Assembly: GCA_003255065.1 (NCBI GenBank)
Contig: QAOA01007668.1
Coordinates: 62,001 to 126,000, forward strand
DNA: 64,000 bases
Source of the DNA: Cercis canadensis
Taxonomy: Eukaryota > Streptophyta > Magnoliopsida > Fabales > Fabaceae
Direction of reading: 5' to 3'
Shown: in pieces, positions 11,472 through 21,130 of the stretch
How the letters are laid out: each line of letters begins with the position of its first letter
How positions within the stretch are numbered: the first letter of the stretch is position 1
Position numbers and translations under genes: made by a program
The notes under the pieces: model-generated
Databases searched by the model: none
The model's input: the letters and a program-made list of their open reading frames with translations, nothing else
Told to the model about the DNA's origin: nothing

Positions 11472-12400
11472 CAGAACCAATTGGCTCTCTTTTTTTTCTT
11501 TCTTTCTTTGACATAATACTTTGCACATTAGGATTCACAACCTCCACACTTGTACTATTAATTACCCACAAGCATAAGAGCTCCTCTAAGACAATGAACC
11601 AATGCTCTCCCATTCCCTAAGGTAAGGTAACAACATGGTATTTTGTACATAGGCATATAATGAGCTAATATCAAAGATAGGCAAATAGGCTCAATAGGGG
11701 TAATCAAAGGGAAATAATACAAGGTTGGCTATTTGGCAAAGTGGCTAAATCAAGAAAGAATGCCTCAATCATGTTCATGTATGCAAATGAAAATGTAGCC
11801 TCAAAAAGAATCAAGCAAGTTCTAGAGTTAACAAATTCCATGAGTGAAATCACACAAGAAGGAAAAGAATGGCACAAATGCCAAATCCATTCATCAAAAG
11901 GCTCAAAACTCACAAGGCATGTATCTATCAAACTTAATCATCAATCCAACATCTAAAACCAAGCATGTGAAATTAAGGATGGAAAACAAGTTATTCAATC
12001 ATGCTATGAACCTTGAAATGTAATTACTTTAAACTTACAACTTTACAAATTCTATAACATCATTGGAGGGTAATTAAAACAGAAAAATGACAACAAAAAC
12101 AGAAAAAACAGCAAGAACAACAAACAGAAAAAATTAAAACAGAAAACAACAAATTTACAGAAATAGTAAAGTAATCAACTAAACTAATCAACTAACCTAA
12201 TCAACTAAACAGAAAACACCTAATCAACTAAACAGAAAACAATAAAGCAACTAAACTATATACAGAAATCCCTCCCCCACACTTAAATTTTACATTGTCC
12301 TCAATGTAAAAACTTCAAAAAGTATCAACAGATGACAAGTAATAACAAGCAGTCACATAAGGACAAGTAAAGTAAAAGAGAGAGAAGAAACATCCTTATC
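10820..12400 (-). other. AthA-2 3' polypurine tract, 3' noncoding region and internal polypurine motif
   Basis: At 10820-10835 the minus strand carries agtgtgggggaatt next to the LTR, the 3' polypurine tract. A second, very similar block lies at about 12272-12310 (cattgaggacaatgt ... ttaagtgtggggg). The sequence between is A-rich on the plus strand, has a run of 34 T at 11438-11471, and shares long stretches with AthA-1 (1-476) and AthE (28896-30240). No coding region is supported. Confidence 0.7.
11438..11471. repeat. T34 homopolymer
   Basis: Thirty-four consecutive T on the plus strand inside the AthA-2 3' noncoding region, preceded by a C/T-rich stretch. It is a simple-sequence expansion or a length-uncertain assembly site. 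Confidence 0.95.
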
Positions 12401-12480
12401 AGGGGAGGTAGATGGCATCGTGCAAGTGGACCTCCTCCACTATGTCCTCTTTAGCTACCTCACAGAATGGCTGGCGGCGG
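12401..12480 (-). pseudogene. AthA-2 pol-tail stub
   Basis: Minus-strand codons read EDIVEEVHLHDAIYLP, matching the final residues of AthC and AthE pol. It follows gag after fewer than 200 bases, with no RT or integrase between. AthA-1 has the same stub, so the arrangement is a family trait. Confidence 0.7.
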
Positions 12481-12670
12481 TTGAAACCTACATGTCAAAT
12501 AAATGACCAAACTTCCCGCACGCATGTGGGGTAAGATAAAGCAGACATCAAGAACAGAAAATTGAAAATAAAATGAACAGAAAACAGAAACAGAAGCAAA
12601 AACAGAAAACAAAAACAGACTAAAGTAAAACAGAATAGAAAATAGAATACAAGTACAATAAGATAATCAG

Positions 12671-15664
12671 CTAGATACCAGGGTCAAAGACCATTCTCAC
12701 GAAGTCGTGAGTTGCCCCGGTAGAATTATCTTCTGAAGCTGCAGAATCAGAACTGGAATGAGAACTAGAATCAGCTTCAGATGCAGATTCAGCAGGATTG
12801 CCATCGCTTAAAAATGTAGAAATTTCTGCACAGATGGCACAGCTCATGTCACCATCACAAACAGAATGTGAATGGCGCTGGAGATAACCCTCTATACCCA
12901 CAAAGTCAGGGAATTCAGAATATAGCTCCTCATACACATCCACTAACTCTGTGGGAGCATCAATGACCACAGCCTCTGGAATAGAATCATCTTGTTCTAA
13001 AACGGCTGCAATTTCAGAACAAGCAGTGCAAGCAGAATCACCACAACTGCAGCACAGAGAATCAGGACTGCTCAAGAAGGCAGATATTTCAGCACACACT
13101 GCACAAGGTATATCACCATCACAGTCAGGACAGGAGTTGCACTGAACAGAGTCTTCAACACCAACAAAATCTGGGAAGTCAGCACAGAGCTCATCAGACC
13201 CATCCCCAACTAGATCATCAAGCAAACCAATGTGAAAGACAGAAGGCTCATCCATGGAAGGCTGCATAGGCTCAAAAATATTGAACTGCACAACAGAGTC
13301 TCCAAACTCCATGGATAGAGTTCCTGCATGAACATCAATCTTGGTCCGTGCGGTCTTGAGGAATGGCCTGCCCAGAATGAGTGGAGCCTTGCTGGATTGG
13401 GACTGTCCCTCCATCTCCAGAATGTAGAAATCTGTTGGAAAGATCAGCTCATCAACTCTGACCAGCACATCTTCAATCACTCCAGCTGGATGTGCACTAC
13501 TCCTGTTGGCTAGCTGGATCACAACACCAGTAGCTCTCAAGGGGCCAAGTCCAAGAGAACTAAACACAGTCATAGGCATCACATTAATGGAAGCACCAAG
13601 GTCTAGCAAGGCATGCTCGAACTTGGATTTGCCTATAACACATGGAATGGTGAAAGTGCCTGGATCCTTGCACTTCTGGGGCATAGGCTGAATAAGGGCC
13701 GAAACGTTCTGACTCATGCTAATTCGCTCATTGCCCTTAAGCCTCCTCCTCTGTGTGCACAATTCCTTTAAAAATTTGGCATATCTAGGAATTTGCTTGA
13801 TAGCATCCAGCAATGGAATGTTGACTTCCACCTTCCTGAATGTCTCCAGAAGCTCTTTATCCTTCTCTGCCTCATCTGTTTTCTTAGAAAGAGTAGCTCT
13901 CTGTGGAAAAGGAAGAGGTGCAGAATATGTAGGCTTCTGTTGTGGCCTCTCTGGAGTGGAACTACTAGTGTGCTGGCTGGAATTGCTAGGGTCAGCAACA
14001 GGTAGAACTGGCACACTAGGTGTACTCTGAACGGCAGGTGCAGGGTCTGGAATTGACTTGCCACTCCTAAGAGTGATTGCACTCACATTTTTCGAATTAG
14101 GGTTAGGAATGGTCTGAGAAGGAAGGGTGCCAGAACCTTGGGATTGCAATTGACTCACAGATGATGCCAATTGTCCAATCTGCATTTCCAGATTCTGCAT
14201 GGTGGACTCCGCCCTCTGCTGGAACTGGATGTTGCTTGTGGCCATCTGCTTGACTAAATCTTCCAAAGAAGACTCAGGTTTGGATGTTGACGGGTTGGCT
14301 GGCTGCATAGGCTGCTGCTGGAATGGTGGCCTGTTCTGTTGAAACTGGCCTGGCCTGGCTGGCTGAAATTGGCTCTGTTGTTGCCAAGGTTGCCTATACT
14401 GCTGCTGTTGCTGTGGCTGTTGTTGGGAGGACTGCTGTTGTGGTGCTGCAGCATTGCCATATCTGAAATTTGGATGATCCCTCCAACCAGGGTTGTAAGT
14501 GTTGGAGTACGGATCATATCTAGGCTGCTGCTGCTGTTGGTATGGGGATCGACCAGGAAAAACACCTACTGCAGCTACAGAGGGATCCTGAAATCCAGAA
14601 TCACCATCTTGCAGTGTGGGGCATGCATCTGTAGGATGTGATGGACAAGCACAAATGCCACACACGCTTGCAGGTTGAGGGGTGGATACTTGTCTCCCCA
14701 CTGCCAATTGCCTGACCAAGGAGGTCAGCTCGTCAAGTCTGTGCTCCATTCTTTGTTGGTCAGCAAATGACACACCAACTTCATTGACTCCTCTAGTGGA
14801 ATGAATCATCCGAACACCAAACTGCTGGGAATTCTCTGCCATATTGGAAATTAAATCTCTGGCAGCAGCAGGTGTTTTATCCACTAATGCTCCTCCACTA
14901 GCAGAATCAATGTTACTTCTATCCGAAGGTGACAAGCCCTCATAGAAATATTGTATCAACAGCTGATCACTTATTTGGTGATGGAGGCAGCTTGAACACA
15001 GCTTTGTAAACCTCTCCCAATACTCATGCAATGTCTCCCCTGGCAGTTGCCTTATGCCACATATGTCTTTGCGAATGGCAGCAGTTCTGGATGCAGGGAA
15101 GAACTTGGCCAGAAACAGCTTCTTCATGTCATTCCAATTCCTGACCGAACCTTGTGATAAGTAAAAGAGCCAGTCTTTAGCTGCATCAGCCAGAGAGAAA
15201 GGGAATGCTCTTAACTTGATCTGCTCTTCAGAAATTCCTTGTGGCCTCATGGTGGAACAAACCACATGAAATTCCTTCAAATGCTTGTGAGGATCTTCAC
15301 CTGCAAGACCATGAAACTTTGGCAGCAAGTGTATCAATCCAGACTTTAATTCAAAAGCAGTATCAATTTCAGGATATTGGATCCCTAAAGGTTGGTAAGC
15401 AACATCAGGGGTGGCCAATTCCTTAAGAGTTCTATCTCTAGGCTGCATGTTATTATTATTGTTATTTCCAGCTCTATTAGCATTATCAGCCCTATCACCT
15501 TGATTAACAACAGGATCAACAATAGGAATAACAATAGGAGTGCTAGCTTCAGCCATAGTAGGATCTAGATTATCAACAGCCCTATGTGCTCTATTACGTG
15601 TATGCAAGGTTCTCTCAATTTCAGGATCTCCTTCAAGCAATACAAAGGGAGAAGACCTAGTCAT
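12671..15664 (-). CDS. AthA-2 Gag-protease protein (retrotransposon)
   Basis: A single long open frame. An upstream Met at 15679 exists, but the start at 15664 (MTRSS) is preferred because AthB and AthE gag also begin MTRSS, giving about 997 codons. Counting from the upstream Met: capsid-like Gag domain about 105-255 (AFPFSLADAAKDWLFYL, ETLHEYWERFTKLC); a small Cys/His cluster near 340-354 (CGICACPSHPTDAC); a Gln-rich linker 380-460; an AITLRSGK motif near 534; and an aspartic protease around 675-790 with DLGAS at 693-697. The tail (830-970) repeats a Cys-rich motif of the type CDGD..C..CAEI..FL. In this family Gag builds the cytoplasmic particle and the protease matures it. RT and integrase would have to come from a relative. 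The frame looks whole. It is an element gene, not a host gene. Confidence 0.9.
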   Translation of the reverse strand: MTRSSPFVLLEGDPEIERTLHTRNRAHRAVDNLDPTMAEASTPIVIPIVDPVVNQGDRADNANRAGNNNNNNMQPRDRTLKELATPDVAYQPLGIQYPEIDTAFELKSGLIHLLPKFHGLAGEDPHKHLKEFHVVCSTMRPQGISEEQIKLRAFPFSLADAAKDWLFYLSQGSVRNWNDMKKLFLAKFFPASRTAAIRKDICGIRQLPGETLHEYWERFTKLCSSCLHHQISDQLLIQYFYEGLSPSDRSNIDSASGGALVDKTPAAARDLISNMAENSQQFGVRMIHSTRGVNEVGVSFADQQRMEHRLDELTSLVRQLAVGRQVSTPQPASVCGICACPSHPTDACPTLQDGDSGFQDPSVAAVGVFPGRSPYQQQQQPRYDPYSNTYNPGWRDHPNFRYGNAAAPQQQSSQQQPQQQQQYRQPWQQQSQFQPARPGQFQQNRPPFQQQPMQPANPSTSKPESSLEDLVKQMATSNIQFQQRAESTMQNLEMQIGQLASSVSQLQSQGSGTLPSQTIPNPNSKNVSAITLRSGKSIPDPAPAVQSTPSVPVLPVADPSNSSQHTSSSTPERPQQKPTYSAPLPFPQRATLSKKTDEAEKDKELLETFRKVEVNIPLLDAIKQIPRYAKFLKELCTQRRRLKGNERISMSQNVSALIQPMPQKCKDPGTFTIPCVIGKSKFEHALLDLGASINVMPMTVFSSLGLGPLRATGVVIQLANRSSAHPAGVIEDVLVRVDELIFPTDFYILEMEGQSQSSKAPLILGRPFLKTARTKIDVHAGTLSMEFGDSVVQFNIFEPMQPSMDEPSVFHIGLLDDLVGDGSDELCADFPDFVGVEDSVQCNSCPDCDGDIPCAVCAEISAFLSSPDSLCCSCGDSACTACSEIAAVLEQDDSIPEAVVIDAPTELVDVYEELYSEFPDFVGIEGYLQRHSHSVCDGDMSCAICAEISTFLSDGNPAESASEADSSSHSSSDSAASEDNSTGATHDFVRMVFDPGI

Positions 15665-16332
15665 ACACCATGCAAACAAGTGGCTAAATGCCTAAACACA
15701 CCACAATGCACAAAAACACACAAAAACACACAAAACTGGCAGAAATAAGCTAAAACCGAAACACACCAAAAACACAAAACAAAGGTAAAAAGACACCAAA
15801 ATAGGACTAGAAAAGGTATCTAAACATTTTTTAAAATTTTTCTACCACCACAGGACGAAAGGTGGATGAAAATGGAACTCAAAAATCAAATAAAAAATCT
15901 TCAAAAAATGGAAAAGTGGTCAAAACAGTCGAATTTGGCTTAAAAACACAGACCTCACAGCCATAGGCTGTGACTTTGGTGAGTTAGGTCCTTTTCCTTC
16001 AACCCAGAAAGTTTCAGGTCAATCGGAGCTAAAAATTTTGGTGAACAGTAGACCCAGAAATCACTAAATCAAGCCAAACCGAAGGAAAAACAAAGGGGAA
16101 ATGGTCCAAATGGCCAGAATTCACTCAATGACAATATAAAGCATCTAAGCACACTTGAAATCAAGAAAAACAATGGCCACTGGCCTCAAACAGAATGGAT
16201 ACTTGGCCAAAAAGTATGGAAAAAGTGGCCAAAACCCTAAAAACAACAAAAACTCAAACACAAGGGGGGTGAATTAGGGGAAAGTTAGAAGTCAGTTTTA
16301 CTACTAATACTACTGATTCAAAGATAGAACAA
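15665..16332 (-). other. AthA-2 leader between PBS and gag
   Basis: About 670 bases of noncoding sequence downstream of the PBS on the minus strand, similar to the leaders of AthA-1 (about 2430-2897) and AthE (35824-36464). It would contain any packaging signal, but none can be proved from sequence alone. Confidence 0.6.
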
Positions 16333-16350
16333 TCCCCGGCAACGGCGCCA
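16333..16350 (-). other. tRNA-Asp primer-binding site of AthA-2
   Basis: The plus strand reads tccccggcaacggcgcca, identical over 18 bases to the 3' end, including CCA, of plant tRNA-Asp(GUC). It is five bases from the LTR. Confidence 0.92.
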
Positions 16351-16355
16351 AAATT

Positions 16356-17784
16356 TGATGAGCTGCCGAGGCTCCTCAAATTACTTAATTTTTAAGGTCG
16401 GTTACCTAGCTTTTTGCAGCATAGGACAGCCCTAAGTCGAACCTAAGGATTGTTCTATTTAGTGAATCATATTAAGAAGCATGTAAATAGGGGGGTTTTG
16501 TTGGTTTATGTGATTAACGAAAATTAATTATCAGTGGTGAAGTTTAAGAGAAAGCAACCAATCCAAGTCTTTACTAATTCTGATTTAAGTTCATCCTTGA
16601 TTTCTAATGATCCATTCAATTATTAACCATGTTCTTGGCCTTTAAAACATATCAAGAAGCCTCTCAATGTTCTATGGATTCCACTGGTTAAGCAACCAGA
16701 ATTCGGTTTTAACTAAGACCAAATGAATTAAGCAAACATTCAAGTCTAGTTTTACCTAAGTCCATGATCCAGCCAAGGTGATTAATCCATCCAAAAGCTC
16801 AGAAACATTAATCAACCATACAATCCTCTTTTATCACATGCAATTAAGCAATCACACATGAAGATCCAAATTCGAATTTTAACAATCCAAACAGAATAGT
16901 CCAGAGGAAGCAAGAACTTTGATTAACAACTAAAATGAAGAACAACAACTCATAATCTCAAAACCAATAATCAGAATAGCAAAACCTGGATTGATATGTT
17001 GGATTAGCCCTCCATGAACAAGAGGAGCTGAAGTTCTTACAAAATATCTAAAAGAAAACTTAAGAACTAAGGAAAGCTCAAAAATCTGTCTAAAATATCT
17101 AATGAGGTGATTCTGAATTTCGGCTGCCTCCTTCTTCTGATATAGACCTCCAATTTTACATGCACACCTAAATTGCCCTTAGGGCACACTTGTTCCCATG
17201 GGCCTTAGCTTCAATTGGGCTTTGGTTTGGGCCCATTTGGACTTGTCATGAGGAAGTTAGGCCCATTTAAGTGGCAGAAGGTGTCTGGAACCGTCAGCTA
17301 ACTTGCACAGCAAATAAGACCATCTTCCACATAAAATATGGTGAACCGGTCTTCATATCAATTGAAGCTCTGTCTGTTAGCTTTCCAATGGTACCAGTTT
17401 CAGGTCAATATGACATCTACAACTCAAGTTATGACCCAAATACTGCATGTAGGTCAGGATCCTGCGACAGCATGTCTTCTCTGGCTTCCAGGCTGCATAT
17501 GACCTTCTGAACGTCCGAATTAGCTTTGGAGCCCTGAAAGAAAGTTGTAGACAATTCTCTCAGCTTTCCAACAAGGTATGACTCGGAATTTTTGGACATC
17601 CAGAACTCAAGATATGCCTGAAACACAGAGACAGCATATAATGCCCAGTATTGCTGGAAATTGCAATTAAGCATAAATGGATCCTAAGTCATGAAATGAG
17701 GTCTAAGTCTATGCAATTCAGCCCAAAAGAGGTTTAAAAGACTAAGTATGAGGAATAACTATTGTATAAAAAGTGTGTTCATCA
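16356..17784 (-). repeat. 5' LTR of AthA-2
   Basis: 1429 bp, plus-strand TGATGAGCTGCC to GTGTGTTCATCA, followed by target duplication gttag. It differs from its 3' partner mainly in two short patches, about 16475-16590 and 16870-16920. Confidence 0.93.
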
Positions 17785-18204
17785 GTTAGCTGGATACATC
17801 CTGGACAATAGACACGGCCACAAACACGGCCGTGTCATTGACCGTGTTCCTTTCCTGAACTCCCTGTGTGGTCCACACACTTGGTGACATGGCCATGTCA
17901 TTGGCCGTGTTGTCCACTTATAGTCTCTGTGAGGTTCACACGGGGTAGAACACGTCCGTGCTTTTGCCTGTGTTCTGTACTCTGATCTTAAAATCGAAAT
18001 TACACCCTACAGACATGCCTCAAACAACACCTACATACTAAAAAAAAAAAATTGGAAACAACTAAGACAATTTAAGAGAATAATTCAATCCAAAGCATAA
18101 AGGGAAATGAAAACAAAAGCAAAGCAAAGCACTAAAATTCTTTTGGGTTGCCTCCCAACAAGTGCTTCTTTAAAGTCAATTAGCTGGACTTAAGGATTGG
18201 GGAG
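17785..18204 (-). other. AthB noncoding region between pol and the AthA-2 insertion
   Basis: Contains the proximal palindrome array (17813-17960), an A-rich stretch and a gggttgcctcccaacaag block that is also found in AthD at about 52390. It is the first part of the AthB region that resumes at 9384. No gene seen. Confidence 0.7.
17813..17960. repeat. ACACGGCCGTGT palindrome array in AthB internal region, proximal part
   Basis: A perfect copy at 17824-17835 and degenerate copies such as gacacggccac, gacatggccatgtc and ggccgtgttg, spaced irregularly by about 20-50 bases. Confidence 0.8.
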
Positions 18205-19929
18205 CTACTGCATGGGGTCTTGGAGGTGACAGACATCCCTTGGTAGTTCTTGGATGCTAGCACCATGATACAACTTCAATCTCTGCCCATTAACCTTGAA
18301 GGTGCCTTTTTCTGGATGAGTGACCTCAACAGCGCCATGAGGAAATACTTGCTTAACCATGAAGGGACCTGACCATCTGGACTTGAGTTTGCCTGGGAAC
18401 AACCTTAAGCGCGAATTAAAGAGCAACACTTGGTCCCCAGGCTGAAACTCCTTGGATGATTTAATGCGCTGATCATGCCACTTCTTAGCCTTTTCCTTGT
18501 ACAACCTTGAATTTTCATAGGCAACATCCCTCNTACTTGCTTAACCATGAAGGGACCTGACCATCTACCTTAAGCGCGAATTAAAGAGCAACACTTGGTC
18601 CCCAGGCTGAAACTCCTTGGATGATTTAATGCGCTGATCATGCCACTTCTTAGCCTTTTCCTTGTACAACCTTGAATTTTCATAGGCAACATCCCTCCAT
18701 TCGGCCAGTTGGTTCAATTGGAGCAACCTCTTTTCACCTGCATCACACAAATCATAATTGAGAGATTTTATAGCCCAAAAAGCCTTGTGCTCCAACTCTA
18801 CTGGCAAATGACAGGACTTCCCATAAACAAGTTTGTACGGGGTGGTACCAATTGGGGTTTTGAAGCCTGTCCTATAGGCCCATAGAGCATCATCTAATTT
18901 TAAGGACCACTTCTTTCTAGATCGCTCTATGGTCTTTTCCAGAATTCTTTTGAGTTCCCTATTCGTCACCTCTACTTGGCCACTAGTTTGGGGGTGATAG
19001 GAGGTTGCCACTTTATGAGTAACATCATATCTCTTCAGGGTAGTGGCTAACTGTTGGTTACAAAAGTGGGTGCCTCTATGACTAATGATGGCTCGTGGCG
19101 CTCCAAACCTAGCAAACAATGTCTTAAGGAACTTGACAACTACCTTAGCATCATTGGTAGGCAAAGCCTGAGCTTCTACCCATTTAGATACGTAATCTAC
19201 TGCAACTAGGATATATTTGTTCCCATAGGATGAGGGAAAAGGGCCAATGAAGTCAATGCCCCAGACATCGAAGACTTCACACACTAAGATGCTGGTCTGG
19301 GGCATTTCATCCTTCTTAGAAATGTTACCTGTGCGCTGGCAATTGTCACATTGCTTCACATACTTGTGAGCATCCTTAAATAAAGCAGGCCAATAAAAAC
19401 CTGACTCCAGGACCTTCCTTGTTGTCCCATTGGCTTGATAATGCCCTCCAGTTGGACCCTTGTGGCAGTGCTCCAAGATGCTTTCCGTTTCAGGATAGGC
19501 GATACAACGCCTTATTATTTGGTCTGCACAAATGCGAAATAGATAGGGATCCTCCCAAAGGTAGTACTTCAAATCAGAGAAGAATTTCTTCTTCTGAGAA
19601 TAAGTTAACTCCTTTGGAAGAGCCCTACCTGCAAGATAGTTAGCAAAATCAGCAAACCAGGGGATATCCCGACATTCAACCTCACATAAGTGTTCATCTG
19701 GAAAAGTATCATGTAAGTCCTCTTCCACTAACTCCCCTTGAGCTGGGGCTTCCAGACGAGACAGATGGTCTACTGCTAGGTTCTCGGATCCATTGCAATC
19801 TCGGATTTCTAGGTCGAATTCCTGCAATAACAGAACCCAGCATATTAGATGAGGTTTAGCATCATTTTTAGTCAAAAGATACCTCAATGCTGAATGATCA
19901 GAATACACAATGACTTTAGACAAGATCAA
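18205..19929 (-). pseudogene. AthB RNase H end and integrase
   Basis: Minus-strand codons begin with the RNase H end ([25 protein letters not shown]). The integrase follows: an HHCC zinc finger ([11 protein letters not shown], then CDNCQRTGN), a catalytic core with [20 protein letters not shown] (first Asp), the second Asp region near [14 protein letters not shown], and [16 protein letters not shown] (Glu), then the tail [18 protein letters not shown] and GPFMVKQVFPHGAVEV. This is an Athila integrase at close to its usual length. The C-terminal part is partly duplicated around the N at 18533. The frame is largely open, but the element is broken elsewhere. Confidence 0.88.
18346..18697. other. 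Direct duplication around an ambiguous base (likely assembly artefact)
   Basis: Sequence 18346-18532 is repeated, slightly shorter, at 18534-18697, with a single N at 18533 exactly at the junction. Both copies end gcaacatccctc. A single N between two overlapping ends is what a closed gap or mis-joined contig looks like. Confidence 0.8.
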
Positions 19930-21130
19930 ATAAGATCAAAATTTGTCCAAGGAGAAAACCATCGCAAGCAATTCCTTCTCAGTAGTAGTGTAATTCTTCT
20001 GAGCATCAATCAAAGTCTTGCTTGCATAGTAGATGGGTCGGAAGTGCTTATCCCTGTGCTGCCCCAAAACTGCTCCCACTGTAAAATTACTTGCATCACA
20101 CATTAGTTCAAATGGTGATGACTAATCAGGTGTAATCATAATGGGGGCCGTAGTCAATTTTTCCTTTAAGGTGTTAAATGCAAGCATGCAATCCTCATCA
20201 AAGACAAAAGGGACTTCATTTTCGAGCAATCTAGTAAGGGGTCTAGCTATCTTGGAGAAATCCTTGATAAATCTTCTATAAAAACCAGCATGACCTAGAA
20301 AGCTCCTGATTACTGTAACAGAGGTAGGAGGTGGCAATTTAGCAATGGTCTCTACTTTTGCCCTGTCTACCTCTATACCCTTACTAGAGATCTTGTGGCC
20401 TAGCACTATACCTTCTTGGACCATAAAATGACACTTCTCCCAATTCAAGACTAGGTTAGTCTCTTCACACCTCTCAAGTACTCTGGCCAAGTTATCAAAA
20501 CACAAATCGAATGAATTGCCAAAAACAGAGAAGTCATCCATAAACACCTCCATAGTGTCCTCAATCAATCTATCGAAGATTGCCATCATACACCTCTGGA
20601 AAGTGGTGGGGGCATTACACAACCCAAATGGCATTCTCCTATAAGCAAATGTACCGTAGGGACATGTGAAAGTAGTCTTCTCCTGGTCTTCCGGGGCGAT
20701 AGGTATTTGGAAATACCCTGACATGCCATCAAGAAAACAATAAAATGCATGTCCAGCTATACGCTCCAAAATCTGATCTATGAACGGTAAAGGGAAGTGA
20801 TCCTTGCCGGTGGCATCATTTAACTTCCGATAGTCTATACAGATTCTCCACCCTGTGACCGTCCTCATTGGCACTAATTCATTTCTCTCATTAGGTACCA
20901 CTGTCATGCCCCCTTCTTTGGCACCACTTGCATCGGACTAACCCATGAACTGTCAGCGATGGGGTAAATGACTTCTGCATCCAGAAGTTTGATCACCTCC
21001 TTTTTTACCACTTCTTTCATGTTCGGATTCATCCTTCGCTGTGGCTGTACCAAAGGTTTGCAATTTTCTTCTAATGCAATCTTGTGGGTGCAAAATGAAG
21101 GGCTGACTCCTTTCATGTCTGAGATTTTCC
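19930..21130 (-). pseudogene. AthB reverse transcriptase and RNase H
   Basis: Minus-strand codons show the RT fingers (ENCKPLVQPQRRMNPNM, EVIKLLDAEVIYPI), the palm (RICIDYRKLNDATGKDHFPL, YCFLDGMSGYFQIPIAPED), PFGLCNAPTTFQRCM, and the catalytic VFMDDFSVFG with the MDD variant usual in Athila. VLGHKISSKGIEVDRAK and SFLGHAGFYRRFIKDFSK follow, then the start of RNase H. In the family this enzyme copies the RNA into cDNA within particles. Fossil with a few breaks. Confidence 0.88.

Larger units (their letters stand above)
9390..17784 (-). mobile_element. AthA-2: complete-looking Athila-type element with gag-protease but almost no pol
   Basis: 8395 bp, bounded by LTRs at 9390-10819 and 16356-17784 and by a perfect 5-base target duplication gttag (9385-9389 and 17785-17789). 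Minus-strand order: 5' LTR, perfect tRNA-Asp PBS, leader, long gag-protease frame, short pol tail, internal polypurine tract, 3' noncoding region, 3' polypurine tract, 3' LTR. The structural signals and gag look whole, but RT and integrase are absent, as in AthA-1. The LTRs differ by only about 1% outside two divergent patches, suggesting a recent insertion (probably under a million years at a commonly assumed plant rate). It sits in the palindrome array of AthB. Confidence 0.92.

Noticed and set aside
11311-11613. Lys-rich minus-strand frames over the T34 run
   Set aside because: They are created by the homopolymer and flanking C/T-rich sequence.
14254-14641. Overlapping frames on both strands across the Gln-rich part of AthA-2 gag
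   Set aside because: They are Leu/Ser/Gln-rich shadows of a CAG-type repeat in the real frame.
16333-16350. tRNA-Asp-like sequences at 2898, 16333, 23853, 36465 and 54023
   Set aside because: Only the last 18 bases of tRNA-Asp are present, each next to an LTR. They are primer-binding sites, not tRNA genes.
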